Positions 17,308-25,369 of a stretch of 62,264 nt of DNA are shown in pieces. The stretch lies in the NCBI RefSeq assembly GCF_000373585.1, contig NZ_KB891906.1:5573-67836 (forward strand). The letters run 5' to 3'. Below the pieces are notes generated by a model. It had not been told where the DNA came from. It worked only from the letters and a program-made list of their open reading frames with translations, and searched no databases. Made by a program: the position numbers and the translations under genes. How positions within the stretch are numbered: position 1 is the stretch's first letter; each line of letters starts with the position of its first letter. This DNA is from Streptomyces sp. MspMP-M5. Lineage in GTDB: Bacteria > Actinomycetota > Actinomycetes > Streptomycetales > Streptomycetaceae.

Positions 17308-17745
17308 TCAGCCGTCGTACCGTTTCAGATACAGCTGCTTGCCGCCTTGTTGGCTCAGCCAGATGCGGCGCTCTTCACCAGGGCCGACCAGCCGCGGGTT
17401 GTCGAACCGGTGCGGGACGGCGGAGTCGGGGTTGACTGTCACCGTGACGCGTTCCAGGCACCACTCCGGGGTCGTGCCTTCCGGCTCAAGGCGGATGTAG
17501 GCCGGGTACCGGTCGAGGTCGTCGGTATCCAGCTGCGGCTTGCGCGGGTCGTTGACCTCGGGCTCCGCGACATTGGACTCGTCACCCAGGAGGTAGGTGA
17601 ACTCCGCGCCGGTCTCGAAGTCGTCGCCACCGGAGCTCAGTACGAACTCCCTGCCGGCGATCCCGAGGTAGACCCAGCCGTCGGTGCCGGCCGCATGAAC
17701 GTCGGCCGTGGTGATCTGCGCAGAGATCTTGGTGATGTCTGCCAT
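17308..17745 (-). CDS. Stand-alone PLAT/LH2-like domain protein
   Basis: 145 residues from ATG 17745 (RBS AAAGGAAA). The sequence KISAQITTADVHAAGTDGWV, the strand LGIAGREFVLSSGGDDFETG and the segment TPEWCLERVTVTVN follow the PLAT/LH2 beta-sandwich pattern (AGTD near the start, DFE mid-way, W-x-LE-x-V near the end). There is no signal peptide, so it is likely cytoplasmic. PLAT domains mediate lipid or protein contacts; in streptomycetes the domain often stands alone. A hairpin at 17767-17791 lies just upstream of the RBS. Confidence 0.65.
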   Translation of the reverse strand: MADITKISAQITTADVHAAGTDGWVYLGIAGREFVLSSGGDDFETGAEFTYLLGDESNVAEPEVNDPRKPQLDTDDLDRYPAYIRLEPEGTTPEWCLERVTVTVNPDSAVPHRFDNPRLVGPGEERRIWLSQQGGKQLYLKRYDG

Positions 17746-17766
17746 GGGTTGTTTCCTTTCTGTGCT

Positions 17767-17791
17767 CGTGGCACGCCCTTGCGGTGCCACG
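17767..17791. promoter_or_regulatory. 8-bp inverted repeat upstream of the PLAT-like gene
   Basis: CGTGGCAC and GTGCCACG flank a 9-nt spacer, 22 nt upstream of the PLAT-like start codon. It could be an operator or an mRNA hairpin next to the RBS. Confidence 0.45.
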
Positions 17792-17816
17792 ACGTTCGTG
17801 TGTGTCAGAGCCTGTG

Positions 17817-17850
17817 TTGCCGGTTGCCGGTTGCCGGTTGCCGGTTGCGG
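17817..17850. repeat. TTGCCGG heptamer repeat, 4-5 copies
   Basis: Four perfect TTGCCGG heptamers and a partial fifth (TTGCGG), about 70-105 bp upstream of the PLAT-like gene. Seven-base periodicity does not match helical turns, so slippage is more likely than factor binding. Confidence 0.75.
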
Positions 17851-18480
17851 GGAGCAGCGGGCAGAGACGGTTGGGTGTGCAGTGCTCGCCGGTAGCGGTG
17901 GGTCGGGGCGCCCGGTCCGGCTCCAGTGTCACCACGGCTTTCCAGGGCGTTGTGGGTTGCCGACCGCAGACTGGACCGGGCCCGCAGTGTTCCGGTCGTG
18001 GCAGAAGGCCAGTGAAGTGAGACGAGTGCAGCTCAATCCCGGGTTCGAACAATTCCGTGGTGACTGGAATCCCCAGGCATCCGCGCCGGGCCGTGCACCG
18101 GACCGTCGTGCGCGTAACTGCTGTAACAATCGGGCTTGTTGAGATCCCTACGACATGGACATGCCCGCACGGCGAACGTCAAAGCCTCCCATGAGCAAAG
18201 GGCACCCCAGAGAGCGAATCGCGCTCTTTTCGTACCATCCGAATCACGAATCGACATCGGGCTCCAAACGGTGACTAGCGGCCCTCTATGGGTATTCCGC
18301 CCCTGCGAGGAACTGACGTTGCGTCACCGTTCCTGGAGTGAAACGCGCCCAGCTGTCGTGCCGACATGTGCAACAGCTACGCGGGTGTGTGGCAGGAAGG
18401 CTGGCAACGGGCAAGGCCCCGGTGCCCGGTGAGGGCCATGTGTGTGGTGGCGTGGGTTATCCCATCCGCCCTATTTTCCA
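17851..18480. other. Long intergenic stretch
   Basis: About 630 bp without a supported gene. Short open frames on both strands (around 18033-18257 and 18136-18432) are low-complexity and lack RBS or domain. The segment GGGTTCGAAC at 18044-18053 resembles a tRNA T-loop, but no complete cloverleaf can be drawn. Confidence 0.45.
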
Positions 18481-18501
18481 AGTTGCGCAACCTCTAAAGT
18501 G
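18481..18501 (+). promoter_or_regulatory. Promoter/operator with TTGCGCAA palindrome
   Basis: The 21-bp element starts with AGTTGCGCAAC and continues CTCTAAAGTG, combining a TTGCGCAA palindrome with a -10-like TCTAAA. It ends 5 bp before the start codon of the small gene at 18507, implying a very short leader or leaderless mRNA. It matches 18 of 21 positions of the element upstream of the ArsR gene (19202-19222), so ArsR probably represses both. Confidence 0.6.
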
Positions 18502-18506
18502 AAGTC

Positions 18507-18740
18507 ATGGGTTTTGACGACAACGGACGTGCAGAGGCGGCGGTGCTCGATGGGGGCCCGGCGGACGGACTGCGTATGCGGGTCACTGATCGGCCTGCGG
18601 TCATCCAGGTCACCTATCCGTGCGCACTGGAGGGCGCGTCCGCGACCGGTGTGCGGGCCGAAGCGCTCTACATCTACCGGCGCGACTTCCGGGTGAAAGA
18701 GGCGCCCCTGCGATACGGCCTCGATGGGGCCAGCCCCTGA
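18507..18740 (+). CDS. Small conserved-looking protein, putative ArsR target
   Basis: 77 residues: MGFDDNGRAEAAVLDGGPAD followed by a strand-rich segment (MRVTDRPAVIQVTYPCALEG) and an aromatic ending (YIYRRDFRVKEAPLRYGLDG). The AVLDGGPADG opening resembles DUF5988-like small actinobacterial proteins of unknown role. The start is fixed by the adjacent promoter element. It converges on the ArsR gene 46 bp downstream and shares its operator, so its expression probably follows the same effector. Confidence 0.6.
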   Translation: MGFDDNGRAEAAVLDGGPADGLRMRVTDRPAVIQVTYPCALEGASATGVRAEALYIYRRDFRVKEAPLRYGLDGASP

Positions 18741-18785
18741 TGGCGGCCTGAGCAGCACTGCGTCTGGCTGTGCGAGCCCTGGCGT

Positions 18786-19127
18786 TCAGGAACGGAAGCG
18801 GTGGTGCTTCGTCCGCGAGGCCACTGCGGAGCGGGCGGAAAGCTGAGCGACCAGGAGCCGTACCACCGCGACAACATCGGGGTCGTCCACGAAGTACACG
18901 ATCCGTCGGCCCTCCCGCCGGGAGCGCACCAGGCCACCACGCTTCAGCCTCGACAGATGCTGGCTCACCGTGGGCAGCGCAAGGGTGCCACCGGCCCGCT
19001 CTGCGAGGCCCGTCACATCGCTTTCTCCGTGGAGCAGTGTCCAGACGATGCGCAGGCGCGGCGGTGAGCCGAGCAATCCGAACACGGCGGCGGTTTCGTC
19101 CAGCACCTCGGCGGACCGGTCCACCAC
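18786..19127 (-). CDS. ArsR/SmtB-family repressor
   Basis: 113 residues from GTG 19127 (GGCGAGG upstream). A winged-helix ArsR domain spans about 10-90: FGLLGSPPRLRIVWTLLHGE, then LAERAGGTLALPTVSQHLSR with recognition helix TVSQHLSRLKRGGLV and wing RSRREGRRIVYFVDD. There is no CxC or His-rich metal site in the usual places, so the effector may be non-metal. The matching promoter elements at 19202-19222 and 18481-18501 suggest autoregulation and one neighbouring target. Confidence 0.85.
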   Translation of the reverse strand: MVDRSAEVLDETAAVFGLLGSPPRLRIVWTLLHGESDVTGLAERAGGTLALPTVSQHLSRLKRGGLVRSRREGRRIVYFVDDPDVVAVVRLLVAQLSARSAVASRTKHHRFRS

Positions 19128-19201
19128 GTCATCCTCGCCTTCGCCGCCCTGAGGCGCTGTTCGGCTCCGCCGCCTGGAGTGGCGTTGCCTGCCCGGCCAC
19201 T

Positions 19202-19222
19202 CAGTTTAGATGTTGCGCAAGT
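19202..19222 (-). promoter_or_regulatory. ArsR promoter/operator with TTGCGCAA palindrome
   Basis: On the minus strand this reads ACTTGCGCAAC then ATCTAAACTG, differing at three positions from 18481-18501. It lies about 75 bp upstream of the ArsR start codon. Confidence 0.6.
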
Positions 19223-19468
19223 CATGTGGGGTGGTTCGCCCAGGAAAGCGTTGGGCGGTAGGTCGTGGACCACCCGGGAACCGTGAGGGAGGACAACAAG
19301 CCGTGGGCGGAACGGTTCCCGGCTCCCTGCCGTCCCAGTCCCCCGCCGCCGCACCGCTGAACGAGCGCGCCGAAGCTGATCGCGGCGACGAACACGACGT
19401 TGCCGCGGCCAAGGGTGGAGAGGGTGAGCAAGGCGCGGTCGCCGCCTGCACCACGCCTTGCGTGTCAG

Positions 19469-19735
19469 TCAGGTCGACGGGTGGAGCGGCACGACGATGG
19501 CGTGCCAGACCTCGTGGAGGGCTGTGGCCAGGTCTTCGACGTCGGTGGGGGTGTGGACGGCGGAAGGGGCGAGGCGCAGGATCTCTTCGCCGGGGCGGAC
19601 GCTGGGGGCGTTGATGGCCTGGACGTAGATGCCGTAGCGATCGAGGAGCCGAGCGGCGGCGGCCGTGCAGGTGACGTCGTCGCCGATGAGGACGGATGCG
19701 ATGTGGGAGTCGTCGGAGGGCGTGACCGGTAGTGA
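19469..19735 (-). pseudogene. 5-aminolevulinate synthase, C-terminal 90 residues only
   Basis: Minus-strand translation from about 19735 gives LPVTPSDDSHIASVLIGDDV, then a segment with RLLDRYGIYVQAINAPSVRP and GEEILRLAPSAVHTPTDVED, ending at TGA 19469. This is the C-terminal domain of pyridoxal-phosphate alpha-oxoamine synthases, most like 5-aminolevulinate synthase (RLLxxxGIYVQxIN, LRLxP). The PLP lysine and the N-terminal 300 residues are absent. It abuts the ISAs1-type transposase fragment, so the insertion or an associated deletion removed the rest. In actinomycetes such genes usually make C5N units for secondary metabolites. Confidence 0.75.
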
Positions 19736-20714
19736 TCCGTTGCGGCGGCGATGTTGTGCCGGCCGGCCTGGCGCATCAGGTCGATGGCGGGGGTGCGCAG
19801 GGTGGCCATGAGGCGGGGTGCTGTGCCGGTGCGGATCCGGGAGATGTCTTTGCTGTAGGTGACGTCTCGTGCGTGGTGCAGGGCTTCCACGGACCAGTGG
19901 TGCTGGACGAGTTCGGCCAGACGTGCGGGGCCTGCCTGCTCGGGCGTGAGGCTGGTGACGGCGTAGACGGTCTTCGTCTGGTTCCTGCCGGTCTGGTGGT
20001 TCACGCGGCGGCGTTTGATCTGTTTGCGGAGCTTTTGCTGGTTGCCCTTGGCCACCAGCAGATAGTGGCGGCCGGCCGCGACGATGTGGTGGGCGTACTC
20101 GCGCTGGGTGTGCATGGCGTCTGCGGTGACGACGACGCCGCTCAGGTCCAGGTTCTCCAGCAGCGGGGTGAAGGCGGGGATTTCGTTGCTCTTGGCTGCG
20201 ACTTGGCGCTGGGCGATGACGGTCTGGCTGTCGTGGAGGGCCGCGGCCGGCAGGTGCACGGCGTGGCTGTCGGTGCGCGATCCGCGGACTGTCTGCCGTC
20301 GACAGCCAGCCCGGTCAGCCGGTCGGGTTCGTCGACCGGGTCGGTGGCGCGGCGGGCCGGCCAGGCGCCCACCGCATCATCAACCGTGTCCCCGTCCAGC
20401 CGCGCCAGCAGGCGTCCGAGGGTGGAGGCGTTCGGGGTGGCCCGGTGGAGGCCCAGTTGGTCGTGCACCTCAGGCGCCGCGTCGGTGGCGAAGCGGGGGA
20501 TCTGCGCAAGCGACCGCGCGCCACCGAACGTTGCGACCAGGCACAGCCCCAGCAGTGAGCCGAGCCGGTAGCGGCGTCCTCGTACCCGGCGTAAACCGGG
20601 GAGGCGGTCGAACACAACTGGCCAGCGTGGCCAGTTCAGAGAGTCCGTGGGTGGACATGGCACGGCTGCGTCCTCGAAGTGGCGCGTGAGGACGCTGATC
20701 AGGGAAGAGTGCAC
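19736..20714 (-). mobile_element. ISAs1-family insertion element, transposase frameshifted
   Basis: The start at 20714 encodes MHSSLISVLTRHFEDAAVPC, then LGLCLVATFGGARSLAQIPR and a region with LTGLAVDG. One base is missing near 20295 (a Lys codon in the expected DGKTVRGSR), and the rest continues in another frame: FTPLLENLDLSGVVVTADAM with HTQREYAHHI, ending HNIAAATDHYR. This is the DDE transposase layout of ISAs1/H-repeat elements (AVDGK, VVTADAMHTQ, VEALHHARDVTY). Terminal inverted repeats were not identified by eye. It truncates the aminolevulinate synthase at its left side. Confidence 0.75.
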
Positions 20715-20888
20715 GCGGACGCGGCTCCAGGTCGATCTTCGGTCTCAGCAACTTTGATCATCTGGCGTCGCGCCCGTCGTTTCCCATCGGCCATGCCACC
20801 CACGCCATGGGCCAGCGGGTCTGTGTTGCCGTGCGACCCGTGGAACAGTCCGGCGGGTGCGCGTGTCCGCACGGAAGTGTGGGAGAGA

Positions 20889-21626
20889 TCAGCTCTGGGC
20901 GGTGGGCCGGACGACGATGTCGTTCACGTCGACCGCGGCGGGCTGTTCGATCGCGAAAGCGATGGCCCGGGCGATCGCGTCGGGCGGGATCGCGATGTCG
21001 TCCCGCATCTTTGTGATCTCTGCTCTGACCTGGCTGTTGGTTGACGCCTCAGCGAAGTCTGTCGCAGTCGCACCAGGTGAGACGGTAGTCACCCGCAAGG
21101 AGTCGCCGGCTTCCTGGCGCAGTCCTTCGCAGATGGCCCGGACCGCGAACTTGGTGCCGGCGTAGACGGCCATGGTCGGCACGATGCGAAACGCGGCCGT
21201 GGAGGCGGTGGTGATGAAGTGGCCGGTTCCCTGCGCCCGGAAGACCGGCAGCGCGGCGCCGATCCCGTGCAGCACGCCCTTCACGTTGACGTCGACCATG
21301 TGGTCCCACTCCTCGACGCGCAGATCGTCGAGAGGCGAGATGGTGCCGACTCCGGCATTGCTGACGAGTACGTCGAGTCGGCCGAAGCACTCACTGGCCA
21401 GCGCGACCAGGGCCTGCAGGTCGTCCCGCCGGGTCACGTCGGTGCGGATCTGCACGGCCGTGCCACCTGCCTTCTCGATCCGGGCCACCAGTTCCGCCAG
21501 GCGTTCGGACCGGCGCGCGCCGAGGACGAGTCGCGCGCCGCGTTCGGCGAGCAGCAGCGCGGTCGCTTCGCCGATGCCGCTGCTGGCTCCCGTGATCGCC
21601 ACCACTTTGCCCTTGATTCCGGACAT
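20889..21626 (-). CDS. SDR-family NAD(P)-dependent oxidoreductase
   Basis: 245 residues with all classical SDR marks: TGASSGIG cofactor loop (14-21), a DVTRRD acidic strand, VLVSNAGVG, the catalytic Ser in TTASTAAF, and YAGTKFA (Tyr/Lys pair). Length is standard. Arg residues after the second strand (GARRSERL) favour NADP(H). It is divergent from an MmyB-type regulator with 220 bp between; such pairs are common, and the regulator usually controls the SDR gene. The substrate is unknown. Confidence 0.92.
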   Translation of the reverse strand: MSGIKGKVVAITGASSGIGEATALLLAERGARLVLGARRSERLAELVARIEKAGGTAVQIRTDVTRRDDLQALVALASECFGRLDVLVSNAGVGTISPLDDLRVEEWDHMVDVNVKGVLHGIGAALPVFRAQGTGHFITTASTAAFRIVPTMAVYAGTKFAVRAICEGLRQEAGDSLRVTTVSPGATATDFAEASTNSQVRAEITKMRDDIAIPPDAIARAIAFAIEQPAAVDVNDIVVRPTAQS

Positions 21627-21798
21627 GAGTTGCCCTTTCCATCTTCGGCACCGGGGCCGGGGTGCCGAGTGCTAGCAGGCCCTGGAGGAGCGTCCGCCAA
21701 GCCGTTGCGCACTGGCAGGCCGGGTGCCGGTATGACCGTGTGAGGCCGTCGGTCATGCCGCGGCCCGTGCTCGCACACCAGTCTCCGATGGGCTTAGC

Positions 21799-21828
21799 CT
21801 GGTATCCAGACCGTATTTATTCTGGAAC
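21799..21828. promoter_or_regulatory. Operator-like palindromes between SDR and MmyB genes
   Basis: CTGGTATCCAG (21799-21809, 4-bp arms) is followed by the AT-rich -10-like TATTTAT (814-820) and the small palindrome TTCTGGAA. This is the only AT-rich segment of the divergent region, so it probably holds the regulator's promoter and binding site. Confidence 0.45.
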
Positions 21829-21845
21829 TGAAGGTGCCATCCGTC

Positions 21846-22670
21846 ATGCCCACGCAGCCGGACCAACGGCGTCAGCTGAGTGAATTCCTGCGCAGCCGGA
21901 GGGAGCGCCTGACTCCTGACGAGGTGGGCCTACCCCAGACCGGTCGCCGTCGGACTCCGGGACTTCGCCGAGAGGAACTGGCCCTGCTGGCCGGGATCAG
22001 CGCCACCTGGTACACGTACCTGGAGCAGGGGCGAAAGATCCGTGTCTCCGAACAGGTGCTCAACGCCCTCGCCGCGGCGCTGCGGCTCGACCGGCACGAG
22101 CGCGATCATCTTCTCCAGCTTGCCGGTCACGCGCCTGCGGCCGAAGCCGAGGAACGCGAGCCGCTCCCGGCCGAGGCGGGTGCCGTCCCCCTGTTGCTCC
22201 AGCCGAACCCGGCGTACATCATCGGCGGCAACTATGACGTCCTCAGCCACAACCAGGCAGCCGACGAGTTGTTCCCGAGGCTCATCACTGATGCGGACCG
22301 GCCCGCCAACTTCGTCCGCTGGGTGTTTCTCGAACCGGTGGCCCGGGAGGTTCTGGTCGACTGGGAAACCGAAGCACGTGGCCTGCTCGGCCGGCTTCGG
22401 ACGCTGTCGGCACGCCGTTCCGGCGACCCGCGGTACACCCGGCTGATCGAGGAGCTGAACGAGGGCAGCCCCGAGGTGCGGGACTGGTGGCCGCAGTACG
22501 AGGTGCAGGCCCGGCACAGCGGTCACAAACGGCTACGACACCCGCAACGGGGAGCGATCGATTATGCGTACACCGCTTTTCACTTGGCCGAGCAGCCGGA
22601 ACTGACGCTGGTCGTCTATGCCGACTGCAGTGAACTGCCCGACGGGAGCGCAGCCGTGACCGGCGAATGA
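21846..22670 (+). CDS. MmyB-like XRE transcriptional regulator
   Basis: 274 residues from ATG 21846 (GAAGG upstream; GTG 21834 adds four residues). An N-terminal XRE domain (10-95) contains RRTPGLRREELALLAGISAT then WYTYLEQGR, the signature of MmyB-type regulators. The C-terminal PAS-like ligand domain (about 105-270) has NPAYIIGGNYDVLSHNQAAD, NFVRWVFLEP and the final aromatic segment AYTAFHLAEQPELTLVVYAD. MmyB relatives bind a fatty-acid-like or small ligand and act on an adjacent SDR gene, here divergent. Confidence 0.92.
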   Translation: MPTQPDQRRQLSEFLRSRRERLTPDEVGLPQTGRRRTPGLRREELALLAGISATWYTYLEQGRKIRVSEQVLNALAAALRLDRHERDHLLQLAGHAPAAEAEEREPLPAEAGAVPLLLQPNPAYIIGGNYDVLSHNQAADELFPRLITDADRPANFVRWVFLEPVAREVLVDWETEARGLLGRLRTLSARRSGDPRYTRLIEELNEGSPEVRDWWPQYEVQARHSGHKRLRHPQRGAIDYAYTAFHLAEQPELTLVVYADCSELPDGSAAVTGE

Positions 22671-22984
22671 AGGAGGAGGGCGGCGGCAGTACCAGGGCTC
22701 ACGGTACGGCGGCGAAAGGCCGGCGGCCACGCGCCGGGCAACTGCTGAAGATTGGGGGACCGTCTCACCGCGGGTGACGGGTGGGGCCCGGCCATTCTTC
22801 GATGCCGAGCTGCACGCGGTTACTTCCCTGTCGGCTCCGGGGTGGACGCGACCCCGGTGGGGTACGACGAGCCCAGTTCGTCTCGAACGCCGGGCCCAGA
22901 CTGACCCCGTCCACCGAACCCGGTGACCCTTCATCTCGCCATCTGAGAACGCATCAGCCCTGGCCATACGGAAGACACACGCGC
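22671..22984. other. Intergenic region, no gene seen
   Basis: About 310 bp between the MmyB gene and the broken binding-protein gene. No supported frame or clear hairpin. Confidence 0.35.
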
Positions 22985-23547
22985 ATGAATACGCCACCAT
23001 TGCCGTCCGAAGCGGAGCGGACTGAGGGATCGCCCGTCCAGGTCGGTGGTCTCGTTCCGCTGACGCGGCCTGGCTGGGTCGAGGCGGGCCAACACTTGCT
23101 CGCCGGACTTGAGCTGGCCGTTGGCGAAGTCAATGACACCGGCGGGATCGACGGAGAGCCGCTGGAGTTGGTTGTCCGGGACACCGCGGCTGATCCGCAG
23201 CGGGCCGCGGCCACCGTGGAGGAATTGGCCGACCTGGGCGTTGCCGCCCTGGTGGGGGAGTACCGCAGCGTTGTCGCTCGCACGGCTGCCGCCAGGGCCG
23301 ACGCCCTGGGCCTGCCGTTCCTGTGCTCGTCAGCGGTGATCGATGCGCTCACCGAGGAGCCGACGGAAGGGGTTGCGCGCGTGGCCCCGGCACAGTCGCA
23401 CGGCTGGCAGGTCTACGCACTCGCGGGCAGATTCGGTTCTCCCGCACGCCAGGCATCAGCATGTGGCAATGGGCTTGGGCGCCCGTCCGAGTCGTTGACC
23501 GGGATCCGGCGCAACCCGGTCGCTTTCGGATCCTCCACGCCGGCTGA
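22985..23547 (+). pseudogene. ABC-type substrate-binding protein, internally deleted
   Basis: ATG 22985 opens MNTPPLPSEAERTEG, then VQVGGLVPLTRPGWVEAGQH and GLELAVGEVNDTGGIDG, the start of a LivK-like periplasmic-binding fold of the type also seen in regulatory or sensor proteins. It remains intact to SHGWQVYALAG (about residue 145). A different frame then carries the expected C-terminus (FSRTPGISMWQWAWAPVRVV ... FRILHAG, stop 23547). About 200 central residues are missing and the frame is shifted, so no functional protein is made. There is no signal peptide. Confidence 0.7.
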
Positions 23548-23783
23548 GGTACACATACCTCCGGTGCGCTCTCTCCGGCTCGCGCTCACACCCTGAGTCG
23601 GCGGCGGGGAGAGAACTCGACGTGAAGAACGAGCGTGGCTCCCTGCTGCCGGCCTCCGTGCGGGACTTCCACTCCGACCCTGCGCATCCGCTCGCCCAAG
23701 ACTCTGGGCTGTGCCCGCACCGCACTGCGCTGTCCGCAGAAGGTCGTCACCGTCGGGGATCGGCGACCATCCGCGGCGGCCGG
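23548..23783. other. Junction region with possible gene debris
   Basis: About 235 bp between the binding-protein remnant and the converging hypothetical gene. A short stretch near 23735-23815 reads KVVTVGDRRPSAAAGYDDWF in one frame and may be debris from another gene. No intact gene. Confidence 0.3.
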
Positions 23784-24701
23784 CTACGACGACTGGTTCA
23801 AGGCCGTCATGGACGCCACGCGGCTACTGTCGTTGGTATTCGTGTCGAAGTCGTTGCCAGTAGACACGATGATGGCCAGCGCGTCACGCGGCCCGTCTGG
23901 GCCGGAGTGCATCTGGCCGTCCGGCCCGGTGTAGGTGTTGGCCTGGATCCCGAACCTCACCGCGACGGACTGGAGCAGTGGCGGCAATGGCGGCAGCGGT
24001 GGCGGCACCTGGGCCAGGGCGATGTCGTAGTCGCCGAAGTCCCGGTGCGTGTGGATCAACGACCCGTTGGGGGGCAGGGCGGTGATGGTGTAGAACGGCC
24101 CGGCGACATAGAAGAAGAGGGCGTTCGCCGTGGTCTCCCCGAGGTTGTTGTACAAATCGAACTCCGTGGTGTCGGGGTTCGTGCCAACCAACGTGGACGT
24201 GCGGTGCAGGAAGTACAGGTCCACCAGGTTGGACCCGGGCGGTGGCGTCACGGGCAGTGGCGGGGCCTCCGCAGAGTAGGTCTTGATGTTCCGCGACAGG
24301 TTGGTGTCGCTGTCGTTGCCCGTCGGCAGCGCATTCACCACGCCGTAGGGCCACAGGTCGGGCACCGCGCCGTTGGTCGGCAGGCTGACCGTGACCCCGA
24401 TCGCCACCGAGTGCTCCTGCGTCCCGCCGCTCTTGAGCATCGTCGGGTCGTTGTAGCGCAGGATCTGTGGAGCCGCGGGGTTGCTGTACACGAAGACGTT
24501 CGTGATCGTGATGCCATGCGGGTTGACACCATTCCACCGCACGTACGGCGGAAGCACCACGGTCACCTGCACCGGCGAGGTGGTGGGGGTGCTGGAGAAA
24601 TTCCCGATGGTGATCGTCAACGTGCCCGACGGCGGGGTGGGCGGGGTGGCGAATGTGATCGACTGCGGACGCACGTAGAGGTTGACTGGGTTCACGGGCA
24701 C
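23784..24701 (-). CDS. Hypothetical beta-rich protein
   Basis: 305 residues from GTG 24701, chosen because AAGGAGTG lies 6 nt upstream and the sequence then reads VPVNPVNLYVRPQSITFATP. It is rich in Thr, Pro, Asn and Val, with repeated strand-like segments (GTLTITIGNFSSTPTTSPVQ, TQEHSVAIGVTVSLPTNG, TTANALFFYVAGPFYTITAL), suggesting two or more Ig-like beta-sandwich domains. A Pro-rich patch (PPPLPPLPPLL) lies near residue 250. No signal peptide is seen, so it may be a cytoplasmic structural or effector-like protein. Not recognised. Confidence 0.7.
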   Translation of the reverse strand: MPVNPVNLYVRPQSITFATPPTPPSGTLTITIGNFSSTPTTSPVQVTVVLPPYVRWNGVNPHGITITNVFVYSNPAAPQILRYNDPTMLKSGGTQEHSVAIGVTVSLPTNGAVPDLWPYGVVNALPTGNDSDTNLSRNIKTYSAEAPPLPVTPPPGSNLVDLYFLHRTSTLVGTNPDTTEFDLYNNLGETTANALFFYVAGPFYTITALPPNGSLIHTHRDFGDYDIALAQVPPPLPPLPPLLQSVAVRFGIQANTYTGPDGQMHSGPDGPRDALAIIVSTGNDFDTNTNDSSRVASMTALNQSS

Positions 24702-24831
24702 TGTTCCACTCCTTGCGAGAGGCGAGATGCGGGCCCTGGCTGCGACATCCTTCATGCCGCCAACTCCACTACCGGGCCCGGCACTTCAGATAATCCGGCG
24801 GGTTTCGGCCATCCGTCAGGCGCGCAGGCCA

Positions 24832-25110
24832 CTACGTTGTGGCACGCCGGATGCGCGCGGCCCCGACCCCGCGCTGCTGCGGGGAGCGCCTGCGCCGGGC
24901 TTGTTTGCGGCAGCGGGGAGAGCAGTACACCGCCGAGGCGGGATGCTCCACCCCAACCGTCCCAACCATCCCGCATCCCGGGCAGTTGGCGGTCCGCTGT
25001 TTTCCTGGGTCGTCGTGATGGGGATGGCATGCTTTGCATGCCGCGATGTGCAGCGCCGCGCTTCGGTCGGGGGCTTGGAGCACGCGCCGGCCGGGGTCTC
25101 GGTCGTCCAC
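24832..25110 (-). CDS. Small zinc-finger-like protein
   Basis: About 92 residues. The central part ACKACHPHH and CPGCGMVG, followed 15 residues later by VYCSPRCRKQARRRR, resembles the Cys-rich ending of small actinobacterial and plasmid proteins (CxxC then YCSxxCRKQ). It could bind one zinc and nucleic acid. An overlapping frame on the same strand (24816-25349) looks less protein-like. The start at 25110 (GTG) is uncertain, as is whether the gene is intact at its 5' end. Confidence 0.4.
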   Translation of the reverse strand: MDDRDPGRRVLQAPDRSAALHIAACKACHPHHDDPGKQRTANCPGCGMVGTVGVEHPASAVYCSPRCRKQARRRRSPQQRGVGAARIRRATT

Positions 25111-25369
25111 GGTTTTCTCCGGCAGCCGTCGCGTTCGATGAGCAGGCCGCAGGTACGGCTCGCGGTCTTTGCGGATTTGGACAACTTCCGGCGCGGAGTC
25201 GGATGTGTCGGGAGGGCCCTCGCTGCGGCTGATGGAAGCGATCCTGTGGTGGATCGTGGAGGTGGTGGGGGTGTGCGCTGGGTTCGGAAGCTCATGGTGG
25301 TTGGCGTGAATTGGCCACTCTTCGCCTGGGGCGCGACTGTGCCTGTCACGCTTCTACTCGCGAGTAGGC
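25111..25369. other. Upstream region of the NRPS locus
   Basis: About 260 bp that must hold the NRPS promoter if the locus is autonomous. A direct repeat around the start (GCATGATGTTGATCATGATC, 25368-25387) contains TTGATCATGATC, partly palindromic. No regulator gene of the locus is adjacent. Confidence 0.35.

Noticed and set aside
18030..18110. Possible tRNA (GGGTTCGAAC T-loop-like segment)
   Set aside because: Acceptor, D and anticodon stems cannot be paired; the T stem itself is mismatched.
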